This document shows, piece after piece, positions 50,109-62,827 of a stretch of DNA of 64,000 bases; positions within the stretch are counted from its first letter, which is position 1, and each line of letters begins with the position of its first letter. The DNA comes from Chromobotia macracanthus (lineage: Eukaryota > Chordata > Actinopteri > Cypriniformes > Botiidae). The stretch spans positions 6,256,501 to 6,320,500 of the forward strand of contig JAZGTH010000062.1 in NCBI GenBank assembly GCA_036877525.1. Reading direction: 5' to 3'. The notes below the pieces were generated by a model. That model did no database searches. It saw only the letters and a list, made by a program, of their open reading frames with translations, and was not told where the DNA came from. Both the position numbers and the translations under genes were made by a program.

Positions 50109-50613
50109 AAATATGTACACTGTATTTGTGCATCTGGCTATGTGATGCAACGTCTTGTCGTATAAAAATGTATTTGGAAGTTGGTGTGCGAATAAAAATC
50201 TTTAATCAATCTTTATTCACAGAGCAGAATGCTATGTGCCATGCTGCACATTGACATGCTTGAGAATCTGCTGATTTAATGTGGTAAACCATGTGTGTGA
50301 TCTTGTTCCGTTGACTTCTTTTGACAGGATGCGTAACCTTTTCTTTGATGTGTAGGTGTCTTGACGTGTGCGTGATTGCTTGAGTGTATTACTGTAATAT
50401 GATTGACCCCAAGCTGCAGTTACAGTCTTTGATCTGTGTGATTATGGCAAGTATTGAATGTAGACCTTTCAAATTTCAAATGTCTTTTTTGAATGTGTAC
50501 GTTTTAAGAATAAGAATAAAAATATTAAACATTTTTATTCTTTATATTCTTTGAATATTTAACATCTTTATATTGTACATAATTACTCCTACACAGTTGA
50601 TGTATTGGTAGCA

Positions 50614-50641
50614 ATATATATATATATATATATGTATATAT
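50614..50641. repeat. (TA)n microsatellite
   Basis: TA run with a single 'tg' interruption (tatatgtatata). Confidence 0.8.
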
Positions 50642-53600
50642 AGTAATACAGTATGATACCGTTCTGGTAAATATTGCAGTACTTTGTTTTTTTTTCCCCA
50701 CCCCTATTACTTATGCCCTAATGATGATCATTCATCAGTGTTGATGGTTCATGTTTCACTTTTAAATTGAATTTACTGTTTGAATTACATTTGTATTTGC
50801 TTTCTTTTATTTCTTTATTTTTTCTTACAATTTATTTGTTATTCCTCTTTGCCACATTTCATTTTTCATCGTATTATCTCTTACATTTACCCCTCCACAC
50901 CCCACTCCTTTCCCATCATCCCTTCTGCCTTATGTCTGTCACTGCTCCTGAGAGTCTCTACATTCCGGGCAGTTGTACATCTGGCTGATGTCACAGTGAG
51001 GGATGTTACGTCTGCATAATTGTCATGTGTGTCAGCTGATTTGAGCCTTCAGCCTTCGCACCCCGGCTCTTTTGATGGGGTGATGATAAGGGGAATGGGT
51101 TAAAGAGGGGGTTACGGGGAAAGAGGGAGACTGGGAACCCTGCTGGCTCATCTTTCTCATGGATACAGTAGAAATAGAATGGACCTCAGCAATGGTCCTT
51201 TTTTTCAGCATTGTTTAAATTAAAATCTCTCATATGAGTATAAACTTGTGGATATAAACATTAAGTGGATTATGTAAGAATGTTGGACTATTAACTGTGC
51301 AGATACAGCAACTAACATGAAATATTAGGACCTGTAACATACTAAATATTAAACCAACCACTCTTTATTAAACATATTGAAGTGTCATTACCTAGAACAT
51401 TATATAGAACAAAAATGTGTGGTCATTACTTGCTGTTAGTTTTGCAGTTTTGCTTGGTTTATTAAAAACAATAGAATATTAGGTTAGGATTTAAACCCAT
51501 GATTTAAAGATTTTAATCAAAAACTATTTAAACATATTTAATAATTAAATGAATTACTTTATTTGAATTGAATGATTTACTTTACAGTTTTTTAGGGAAC
51601 TACAAAGCTTGGTGCAAATTGTCTTGCTTCAAAATCTGCACTTACAATGTAGAATGTACTAGAAACATCAGTTAGCTGTGCAAACTTGGTGAAGTCGTCC
51701 TGTTTAGCTTTCAGGCCAGCATCTCTGCAGATGTCTGCATCCCTTCCATTGTTTAATATTTAAGAGTGAACTTGAAATCCCTTGCTCCTGGCAGATAGCG
51801 CTGAATAACAGCCTCATCTGCCTGCTTTGTAAGCACTTGGAAACCTCCAGATTCCATGATCTGTACCATGATCTAAGTCAAATGTCTGATCTAAATCAAA
51901 TCCTGTGTATCTAGGCTAGAAGTCTTCAAACACACCTTCAGGAAATCAGATTTTCACAGACAAACAGAAAAATTACATTTATTAGACTTTCCATTAAACA
52001 TGTCTCTGTAACTTGTCCAGTAAATGTGTTTCTGGGACTGTAGATTTTCAATTTAAGCACTGGAAAGGCAGCATTTGTTGATGCTGGTAAAATTGCTTTG
52101 CTGTGAGGAAACAGGACTGAGACCTTCCAACAACTCATCATCTTCGGGCACAGTGAGAACATCTCATTTTTAACAATACATTGCAATTGGGTCATTGTTG
52201 TCAGCTTTTTTTGTGTAGTGATGTGTTCATACAGTTCCTTGTGTGAAAAAGTGTGAAAGCACATCCTGCTTACAGAAATGAAAAACGTGAATGCACCTCT
52301 GAAACACATACCAGTATTTCAAATTAGCTTTTCTATCTTCTGTAATTCAAAGATGTGATCCTTGTAGAACTGAGTTACAGTATACAGTATGTGGTTTACT
52401 GGAAGCTTTATATTGGCAACTGAATAATACCAGAAAACATTGTTTTGTAGGTGACATAATTTCATTTTGTGAGTCTAATGTAATTTATAGTTATTTTTGG
52501 GCCACAACGTTCAGTTCAGTGTGATGAATATGAATGATTGCTTAAATGTTTTTGCCCTTGCTCATTTAGCTAGTTTGTAGGTTATTTTAATCTTGGAATG
52601 GCTTGTCGTTTACATACGCTTTTAATGAGGCTATACAGTATTGAAAAAATATTTGTTTCAACATGTAGAAAAATGATCTTACCTTTCAGTTTATGCAGTG
52701 TTTTTGCAATGAGTCTCTGAGGTATGCCAGAACATGGCAATTGCGGAAAACTGTAATGTGATTTATTGTGTAGTGATTTTAAAACAATTACCCAATTGTT
52801 ACAATTACCCAACAATTATCGTGTGTTGCCACTGTAATCTAAAAGAATTATAATTTTTCTATATATAAGTACCTGTGCCAGATTTTCTTCAACAATACAT
52901 TATAAAATTTAAAGTCATTTATTTAAGCATTTATGCATACTTACCACTTTAGTCACGGGCAATTAGCCAGATCATCAATCACATGTTTGTAGACATATTA
53001 ACTCAAAATCAGTTTATAGAGTGTTAAGCAAATTTGGTAGAGTAGGGTCACAAACATGCAGTACATGGGCAACATGGCTCTGCTCTGTGTTATAAACGTG
53101 TGTTGACATGCAGATGCCATGCACATCCCTCAAACACATATATTTACATGCAAATGAGCAATGGCAGCAGCTAGGTGGGTTCCCAGCTGTGTTGCCCGGA
53201 TGAGGCCTTATTAATATACCCCATAAGCAGCTCTCCCATAAGCAGGCTTTAATCAAGCATCATATTTGGCGTGGCACATCTCACACAGCCTCTAGTTTTC
53301 TATGGACTGTATAGTTTGATCAGAACTTAAATTAATCAACATTAGAGAACTAAATGTCTTTGTCCGTATTCACACACAGTCTCATCCCAGAATGCTTTGG
53401 GATGCAGTTGTGTGTGATTTCATCAGGCTCAATTAGAAATTTGGGCTAGATGGATTGGAACCAAATGTTGAGATTGGAGTTTAAAGTTGTGTATTCAGCA
53501 GTTTGCATGGGCTATGATCTGCATGTCTGTGTGTGTGTGTACGTGCTTATGTGCATGAGCGTGCATGTGTATATTTGATATGCAGCAGATGCTGGTTGTT

Positions 53601-56600
53601 CATGCCCACTGGGCAGGGAGCAGATGACACCATAGGCCATCTCACCAGACGAAAGCCCCCAGGGTAGGGTGTGGCATATTTGTGCCCAGGCATACAGTAC
53701 ATGCATATGCATGTGGCCAAAAAGCCTGACCCAGATAATATTCAGTGTTACGGTCATATTATTTAATAGATAGTTCTATGCAAATTATAAGTTGCAATGT
53801 TGTGTAACAAATGTAAATAGCCTTTAGTTATAAACTACACATTGTGCTTAAGAACACTTTAACTGTAACACAGTCAAATCACTATAACACATGTCCTTGA
53901 GTGGATAATTGTTTAATATTACTTAAATAGTACTTATTTGTAAATTGTTTAGACTCATTTCCAGGTTCCGTTCCACCTAATCGAAAGCTCTGCCAACAGT
54001 GACCTCTATACTGGCAGTTTCTGACCCCACACTCCACTCCTCATTGGTGAAGCTATATGGGGGAGTAAATATAGCTGGAGTAAAACAGGCAGTTGTATAT
54101 TTTCCTGCTGCCCTTTTTTGTTAGGCCAGATTAATTCACCCAGATTTTCCTCTATTAATCCCATTATGGGCAACCAAATCTAACAGGCTGAACACCTAAT
54201 CTCACCCTGCAGCACATACACATCCTCCCAGTGGATTCTAAACTTCTCACCTCTGTCTCACCCCTTGCTTTAGCTTTTCCTTTGCAATATTTCTTAACTA
54301 TCTGGGTCTCTTTGTCTGTATGTGAGGCAGTTTCTTTCCTGATGTGTCCACAGGCTCTAATTTTATATTCAAGACAAGCCAAATGACTTAATTTAATCTT
54401 AGAAGGCTTTTAATTATTTTAATATTAGTGAGTCTCAGTAGAAAAAGACCCACAGCGAAAGAACTGCACTAATGTATGGTCATATGCAACTTCAATTATT
54501 TAACATTCGCTAAGTGCCAAATGGAGGTAAAAATTGGTTTTGGCAAGTAAATAACTTTGTTAGAAACTGCAATTGTCTAAATCAAATAAAAACAATGATT
54601 ATCTGAGCTTCATTGACTTATGTGACAAGCTACTAGATTAAAAGATGTCCACTTATACGTCTTCTAAGTTATTTGGTTAGGTTATCTAGAAAACAAACAA
54701 TGTTTATAAAAACAAAGAAAGGTGCTGTATTAGCCAACATGAACATAATTTTCATATTGGCTTTTGTAATTGCATGCAAACGTCAGGCCCTGCTGGGCAC
54801 AAAACCTGTTGCTTTGTTTTGTTAGCACAGGTTCAGTTCATTCTACATCATGCTAGCATTGTTAGCCTTTGTTGCGAAATCACAGCGGACACTTAAAAAT
54901 TCTCTTCTCATGAGTATGTCTCTTTAGCATTTGATGCGAGGCTTTAGAGGACCCCAGTGTCCTCTTGTACCACAGCCGTGGCCCCATTCGTCTTCATCAG
55001 AGAGGATAAGTGACATGGCAGTACCTTAAATAATTGACGATGTGCTCTAATGATTGGCTGCTCAGTCAACGAAACCCGGAGTGCAGTGGGTCAATGAGAG
55101 CTCTGGTGTCAGTTGTCATGCTCTGAGGTGATGTCATTGTACCAAAACCAATCCACCATAACTCCCAACAGAGAAAATGCACGAAGGGTCACACCACAAC
55201 TACTCCCTCAGCAGTTCTGCATTTCGAAGTCTAATCAAAATCAAAACAACACAGCGATATGCAACCGAGTGCTTGAAGCGTGTCTTGATCTACTATTCTA
55301 GTTGAAAAAAGATGCATATAAAAGGTCTGTTAGATCTTTCTGTTCTTCCCAAGAGAACCTATTCTTTCATGCCTAAGTATGTGGATTAAGTTACACTTCA
55401 CATTACCCTTCATGTATTGTATCTCAGTTTGATTACATGCAAACATCTGAATTTGATAGCATGTGCTATAACTTATAATTCATTTAAGGTAATCTACAAC
55501 AAGCTAATTTACCATATGTGCTTTCCCTAAAGCCAGTTTGGAAGTGTTCGGCAAAACTGAACAAAAATATCTCACAGCTGCCCTGTGTTTGTGAATCAGT
55601 GCTACAAACAAGCAGGTTCTTCTCAATTTTAGATGGATAATATCTTCAGTAAGATGCATTAGGGCTTGTTTGACCACAATAACTGTGTCCAAGCACATAA
55701 GGGAGCCTTTCATTCTGTGATTTGTCTTCATCCATTCTCTCTTTTCATTTAGGCTAATTTAATCTAGTGATCACAGGTAAATCACACTCTGCTTTTATGG
55801 TCTGGAGATAAGTAGAGCTGATGAGAGCGTTGTGTCTTCATTGCATACACATGGTGAAATAACTGTGGGCGGTCAAACTGACCTGGTACAGCAAATCAAT
55901 TTATAGTGCTGGGTGAAAAATTCTATTCGCTGATGCTTTAAATTTAAAGCCCTATAGACTTTATTGAGTTTTATATACAAATATAAAGTTTTATATAATT
56001 TTTGCGAGGATAAATTAAAACAAGGATTCATTAAAACATTTTCAGAGATTTTAAAATAGGCTTTTGAAACACACAACAACATACAAACCTTTGTGACCAC
56101 TGAAGTGAAGACTGAAGCTTTAAAAAGCAACTTTATTTTTGGTGCATTATTCATATTTATATACCTGTATCTTTATGCAGTCATTTATAGCACGAGTTGT
56201 ATGCACCACATATTTTTCATTCTTTTGTGAAAATAACAGGATTGTAGCCAAAAGAATGATCTCATAATTAATACATCTCTTTTGCGATTAGCTGTGTATC
56301 AGCATAAAACAAGAAACTATGAGTCTTTACAGTAAGTCTTTACAGTTTAGTAGTTAGCACATAGCATAAGAACTCCGGCGTTTAGTTTTATTTGATTTCT
56401 CTGTGCTTAATATTTTGATACCATGTTTTGCATTTTCACTTACATCATTCTTGCATGCTTAGCCTTTATTGTAGATCAACTTATTTCAACACATTTCAAT
56501 AACATGTAGCATGTTGCCCAGAAGTGTTTCATTTTCTGCAGTGTGATGTTGTGGTCTGGATTTGCATACCATGCAAACAAACACCCTTTTTCTACAAACT

Positions 56601-58849
56601 TGTGTATGTGTAGTACATCTGTGTGATGGAGGAACACAAGAGCGTGTTTTATTCTCATGGGGTTAGTGGAATCCATGTTTATCCACCTGGCTCCAATTTA
56701 CAAGTCATACAATCGCACACTCCAAACCTGCCAATACCACAACCGTTGTGCATGGGCTGCTTGGCCTCTCTGCTCTCTCAGTTGGATAGTGTTTTGCAAA
56801 AAGATCCCCCCTGCAGGCTGGGCTGGGGTCAGCTGCTGTTCTGTCAATAGCTACTGACAATTCTGAATGGTTCATGTTTTGCTAAATGCTTTTGTATATG
56901 GGTAATATGCCTTTTGCTAAACGCTATTAGGTATACATTTCATCCATCTGGTTTTGGTTCATGAATTATGCCAAAGCAAGATCCCTTAAAGTTAGTCTTT
57001 TGGCAGCCATCTTGGTAGCCCTGGCTAGCTATCGTCTATGCAGGTCAGCCACATAAATACAGCTCATGTCTACTTGAAAGAGGAAAGACTAAAATCTCGA
57101 AAACGTTTGGCTTATGTTTCACAAATTCAAATGACCAATAAGATGCATTCGCATATTGGGGTGAAATATTCTATGATGTAATACATGGTGCTTCAAACGT
57201 TGATCCCAAGTTTTGTATAAGTTGTTGAAGTTTTGTAAACTATATATATTAAGTGTTTTATTGTGTTATCAAGGTCTTTAATATGTATTAAACGTAAAAC
57301 CAGTGTGATTACAAAAACTTGAGACTTCTCAATCTGTTTCCTAGAGTTTTAACAGTCCCTGGTTTGTAACAAGAATCTAGAAGTTGTGTGCGTAATTAAT
57401 ATGAAGTTCCAAGAGATTTCATGCTAAAGTGACCAAACTATCCAATAAACTCCCTCTCTCCCCTCCGGCTCATAGTTACTGTTATATCCAGCACCTGATG
57501 CCTGTTTCATCCCTTGACAGCAAAATGAACTCAGTGACACGTGCATGTCATTGTATCTATTGCTGATTGCCTTCAACTGCCACGGTTGTGGTTGCTAGAC
57601 ATTTGAATTATATCCAAACAAAGAATGGAAAGATGCAAATAAGAGTCACATCCTTGTTTAAAACCACGAGAGGAGAATGCATTATAGCTTAAATACATAT
57701 TTTTTACATCAAAAAGAAATCACTTTTGTGCTTTTATCATGCACAATTGCATCTTTGTTTATCAACCGGCATGTTTAAAAAGCAAGAACCAGGTTTTATC
57801 TATCAAAATACTGGATCCAAAAGACTTTCATTGATGTTGCTTCTGTTTTGGAGTGTCTACTTTCTCCCTCCAGTGCAGACAGAACACTGTAATAAAATAT
57901 ATTCAATTTAAGTGCACACGTGGCTAACATGATATGCCTCATGGAAAAATAAATCCAAAATATGGGTTGAAGTGACTGTGACAGCAAAATTGTTAGGTAC
58001 AATAAATGTAAAGAAGTAACCTGTTTTTTCCAAACAACTGTGCAGTTTATTTCCAAATTGTTCGCAATGAACAAATGAAACTTACAATTTCCTCTGAGGG
58101 TAACAAATGCAATAATAATTGTTAAATGAAAATAAAAATACTGTACAGAATCAGAACCACAATATGTATATTGCTTTAGAGTCTAATCCTTCCCAATCTG
58201 TTATGAATTTGACAACACATAAATATAAGTGCATTTTGGAGAATTTATCATGTTATAGGCTACTTATTTAATGCTATCCACACAACTTTTTATCACAGTT
58301 TTCTCAAAAAGCTCTTTTAAAATGAGAACTATATAGACACCACAATATATTTATTCTACTGAGTGTGTAACATGAGAAATACAACAATACAGTCTCAATA
58401 AAGTCTCAGAGTTGCTCAAAAAAATGTCAAAAGCACAAGCTATTATGAAGATGTAGGTAAAACCGTGTACGGCATCACAAAGATACTGAAGACTTTTTTA
58501 TCCTTTAAGACCTCGATCCTGTTCCATCTAAAGCCTTAAAGAGGCACACCCAATTTCAGCCTGTGGTCTTTTGAAGTTATAGAGCCTACTCATTTCTTGG
58601 CTTCTATACATTCAGCTTTGCAGTTATGGCGAAGAGTTAATTTGTCGCTATTTGCTTCTCGAGTTAAAGCACACTCTCATAGTTGCAAGCATTGTTTAGC
58701 CACATCTTATGACAGAACACAAAGATAGCTGTTGTACCCAGAAGACCTTCCCAATTCGTGCCTAAAAAACAATGGGCTCTTTTCAAGGAAATTTTGTACA
58801 CTGCGGCTGGGGTAATTGCAGCTTTAACTTCTATCCACATATCAAGCCT

Positions 58850-58931
58850 GTGATGTTCTGTTGAGTGTGTTATGTTATCATGCCTGATATGTGATGTTCT
58901 GTTGAGTGTGTTATGTTATCATGTCTGATAT
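58850..58931. repeat. 41-bp tandem duplication
   Basis: Two head-to-tail copies of a 41-base unit beginning 'gtgatgttctgttgagtgtg' and ending 'gcctgatat' or 'gtctgatat'. They differ at one position, indicating a recent duplication. Confidence 0.9.
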
Positions 58932-59770
58932 GTTTCAGGGGCTGTTTAATCATCATCGTAAGCCGTTGATTAGTCTAGGGGACGTGGATAAAGCCTGTTA
59001 ATATCTTTCTGCCTTGCAGACTGGCTGAGACAAGCAAGAGTTAAACAGCCCGTCCTTTATCTGCTGAACTGCAGAATGCTGAGCAATGGTGCCTGATGCC
59101 ATGACAACCACAGGGCTGTTCAGAGAGGAGCTTAGGAGTAGGCGTTTGGAGAGAAAGAGATGACAAGAAAAGTGGACCCAGGAGAGAAAGAGAGGGAGAG
59201 AAAGGTAGAAAGGTGACCGAGAGGCTGATTAAAACTTGAGAACGCTGAAGCAAAAGTGGCCAAGAGGTGGTGAGAGACAGTGGGAGAAAGGAAGAGGGCA
59301 TGGGGGTGGGGATTGGCAGACGCCGGCTTCTTGTTACCGTGTGTCACCAGAGTATTGCATCAGTCCGAAAGGGATGCTCGCATTGCAGGATGACATCACA
59401 GGAGCACAGCCTTCCTGTCACCCAGAAATGGAGATGGAAAAGGTGGTCGTTTACACCCTTGAAAATCGTGAAGACAGCAGTTCAAGATGAAAAGAAATGG
59501 CAAACAAATACCAGACAGTATGCCTAATCATTTACTTGAATCAGAGCATACATTATCCAAGACACATGACTCCGTCTGCAGAGTGCACCCATAAGAGCCT
59601 ATTAGTACAGCCTTATGGATAAAAGAGACTAATATCTAGTCATGCTTGAACGTGTCTGATATTAAAGAACTGAATCGGTAATGTGCTTCCGTCTGTATTG
59701 GCTTTTCGGTAAGGCTGTAGGGTTCACGTTTAATATATACTATATTAAATGTATCATAAAAAGTGCAGCA

Positions 59771-60248
59771 TTAAAGCAATAGTTCACAGAGAAATTTAAA
59801 ATTAGGTCATTATTTGTTCCATACTCCACTTTTCAATGTACACAAAACAGTTTTTTTGTGTTGTCCATCTCCAGAAATAAAAAAAATTCACAAAACTTAG
59901 TGACGCACAAGTTTGACTGGTCCAGATGCAGTAGTTTACCGTTGGATCAGTAAATTATTACTTAAATTTGGTCATTTGCTCACATAAAGCTATTCTAAAA
60001 CAGAAGACTTGGAATATATTGCACGTCACTATTTGGATCACTTTTATGACATTTTTATAGTACATTTTGTCATTCTGAAGCTCCATGAATGAATGAAGTT
60101 TTCATTCACTTTTATATATTGACTTAAATTGACTTGTCTTTAAAAAAAACACCTTTTGTGTTCCGTAGAAGAAAGTCATGCAGAATAGGAATTACATTGT
60201 TCAAGTAAATTATGACAGGATTTTCATTTTTGAGCTTTTCAATTAAAG
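59771..60248. repeat. 'gttcac' inverted-repeat element, long copy
   Basis: Starts 'ttaaagcaatagttcacaga' and ends 'gacaggattttcatttttga' then 'gcttttcaattaaag', which is the inverted motif order. Internal 'ttttgtgttccgtagaagaa' and 'agtcatgcag' are typical of the full-length family. No open frame of note. Confidence 0.6.
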
Positions 60249-62039
60249 CTATTGCATCTATATCTGTTCTTATTCTTTTTTCTTCACTTGTCTTATAAAG
60301 GCACGTCCGACTGTACCTTTGAGAGAAACAGCTTATGGCTTATTCAGGCCCTTAGTAATATCATATTTCCAGGCAGTGAGACAGTGAAGGAGAGAGCAGC
60401 CAGATTCTCATGAGCTCAGCAAAATAGACGAAAAGGTGATCGCTCTCACTGTGTAATTTACAGTGGATTGAAATTAATTTCCTCCTCCATGATATCAGCT
60501 GGGGAACAGCGATATTGCCTCTTTCAGCTTTCAAGTCCTTTATGAATTATGTATAATGCACACCAGTGGTCACACAACAGCTCTCTCAGTTTTGTCCTTA
60601 TGTCTGTGTTAAATATGGAACAATGGAGCAGCCTATTTGCATCTGTATTGGAATTGTACTTTCTACTCTAGTTGCTAGAGTCACGGATAAAATATGAGAT
60701 GCTTAAGGCCATATAGTTGAAACAGAAACAGCACAGTCGGACTGTTGTCAACCAGCAAGTAAGCAACTTGCGGAAAAATGTCTTTTCTTTCACCATCTTA
60801 AATCAGCACGTCTTCAAGGAGCCATTAAAACTTCCCCAGCCCTCCTTTTTCTTCATTCTTTCAATAGGATTTGGCATCGTTTAGCTGGGTCTGGTAACCA
60901 GGCAGATTAGAATCTCTTTCTGCTAGTCATGCCTGCCTTATGGGCTCAGATGCATAAATCTACTTGTGGAGAAGTAATTTTTTTGACTGCGCTGTTGAAG
61001 TCATAGTATGCATGTGTTGAAGGCACCCATCCACATTTACAGTCCGTGGAGTATATTTTAAGGCTTGACTGTGTGTAGCACACAGAAAATGAAGTGCACT
61101 TTACGGCACCATTCTAACTAAAAGGGAACTTCATAGGTTACTGATTGGGAACGCTTAGGCACCATATTAGCTATCTGTGTAATATAAAGGCAAATACATA
61201 CAATATATTATACATACAAATACAAAACTATCTCTACATAGGCAGCACAACACTGTTTTGGAAATAGTCATAGTGTTGATATCAACAGTAAACGTGTTGG
61301 TTTCTGTGGCGCGCGCATTCTTGCTTAATGCGTAAATCCCCATTTGTTGTGTGTGCCTAGCTCCAGTGTGACAGAGGAGGCTGGCAATACAGTTTAGCCC
61401 AAACTAGACATTTTAACATCATGGAAGCAAACTGACCCTAACAGTTACGTTGGTCTTGAATATTTTGCTTGCACTAATGCAATTTATATAGGCCTGTGGC
61501 ATTTATTACTCGCTCATTAAGCATTGAATGGAAGTGATTAATATTTTCCCACAGCGTTTTGTGGATTACTCTGCCTGTTCAGTTGCTTGTCATTGTTTTG
61601 TATCCATCTGTCCATGCTGAACTGAGGCATAGGCAGCGACAATTAAACAAGTTTGACATAGTTGACAGGGACAGCCTTTGTCAGGCACGAGCCATCTGGA
61701 GGGTCCTCCGTTTTCGTTAAAGGGATGCAAACATTGTCATCCTTTATCTTTCCACTCTCGCCATGGAGGGATGTCCTCCCTCTTAATGGATGGATCAGAC
61801 AGATGCTAACAGAGGCAACTGGAAGAGGCAAGAGGGGAGCAGATTGCTATCCAAAAATAATTGTTATTTAAAGCAGGCCACCAGCCATTGCTCCAAGGAA
61901 ATGTATTTACAAAAAATTCTACACCAGAGGATAACAATTACTATTATATTCAGGTTACAAGAACGCCATTTTTGTAAAGGTAAGAGGATGAATTTGTGCG
62001 CAGATGAACAAAACTGTGACATTTTCTGTTCTCCCCATC

Positions 62040-62600
62040 AGTTTTGCGCCTCATGGTAACGGTTTGACCAATAGGAGGCCGACTTCCGCTCTTCTCATAA
62101 GCTGATTGGCTGTGGAGAAACACGCGGCTGCCAATAATGGCAATTTAACGACGCAGACTCTGACTTGAGCGACTGAGTTGAAAGCGCTTCGCATTCTGAT
62201 TGGCTCCCGAATCAAGCGTCTGCGTGCTGCGCAGTACCAAGCGGAGCGAGAGACCGGGTGGGGCGAGTCCACTACGTGCCGGAGAAGGGGTGCCTGTATA
62301 TGATGTCACTTATGAATGAAACAAAACAGTCACATTCGTCATGCTGGTCGAAAATTCCGCTACATTCCCTCTTATTTCGTGTTGTGAAATATATTTTATA
62401 ATTATTACCCGTTAAATCGCAAGCACGGGGAGGCTCACTTGCTACACGAGCGTGGCTTAGCATAAGTCTCCCTCCCGCGCTGTGCGCAGGGAATGGACTC
62501 GTCCCCGTGAGGTGAAAGAGCCGGTGGAGCTGCTGTTCTGACTAACGTTTCGTCACGGTGGAAACGAGTGGATCGTAGAGCTGGTATCTACTTTCTATTC
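62040..62600 (+). promoter_or_regulatory. pik3r3: CpG- and CCAAT-rich promoter of the p55-gamma transcript
   Basis: CpG density rises sharply against the flanking AT-rich intron, especially at 62040-62290 and 62410-62585. CCAAT-type boxes are visible at about 62068 (gaccaatagg), 62102 (gattggctg, inverted), 62131 (gccaataatg) and 62198 (gattggctcc, inverted). 'tgatgtcact' near 62302 resembles a CRE/AP-1-like site. An AT-rich 'atattttataatta' lies at about 62390, but no convincing TATA box sets the start. Position directly upstream of the p55-gamma first exon supports an internal alternative promoter. The start site itself cannot be placed from sequence. Confidence 0.7.
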
Positions 62601-62629
62601 TGTCGGACTGTTAGCTTCATTTGATAAAA

Positions 62630-62674
62630 ATGATAGATGAAGCGAGATTGCACGACAGAGGCCTGGCGCTTTGA
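62630..62674 (+). promoter_or_regulatory. uORF 1 in probable p55-gamma leader (14 codons)
   Basis: ATG at 62630 opens a 14-codon frame (MIDEARLHDRGLAL) that stops about 150 bases before the p55-gamma ATG. It matters only if the transcript starts upstream of it and no 5' UTR intron removes it. Confidence 0.4.
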
Positions 62675-62682
62675 TAGATTTC

Positions 62683-62787
62683 ATGACACGCAGTTGTTCT
62701 GAAGCAGCCATTCAGACTGTTGAAGTTGAGCTCCCCATTCAGTCAGACGAGAGTTTTTATGTTTCCTTCTTTCGGCTGTTGTGTTGA
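62683..62787 (+). promoter_or_regulatory. uORF 2 in probable p55-gamma leader (34 codons)
   Basis: ATG at 62683, stop at 62785-62787. A third small frame (62759-62797, 12 codons) overlaps it. All end before the p55-gamma ATG at 62828, so reinitiation or leaky scanning would be needed. Confidence 0.4.
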
Positions 62788-62827
62788 AAATTGGTGAGAC
62801 CACTCGATCACCAGAGGGACTCAGACC

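Larger units (their letters stand above)
21709..62827 (+). other. pik3r3: 41-kb intron of the long form; upstream flank of the p55 promoter
   Basis: No supported gene on either strand. Contents noticed: four tRNA-derived SINEs (26105, 43436, 45046, 49961), several 'gttcaccc' elements (23500, 23735, 33000, 59771), GT-flanked repeats (42080-42680, 45640-45945), microsatellites, a 41-base tandem duplication (58850), a 15-bp perfect inverted repeat (34865-34915), and AT-rich TAATTA-bearing stretches that could be regulatory (32540-32880). Stretches between these entries show only chance open frames. A candidate cryptic exon at 27190 is listed separately. Confidence 0.75.

Noticed and set aside
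62051..62463. Minus-strand open frames across the CpG-rich promoter
   Set aside because: GC-rich DNA lowers stop-codon frequency. The peptides show no domain, and the positions coincide with promoter motifs.
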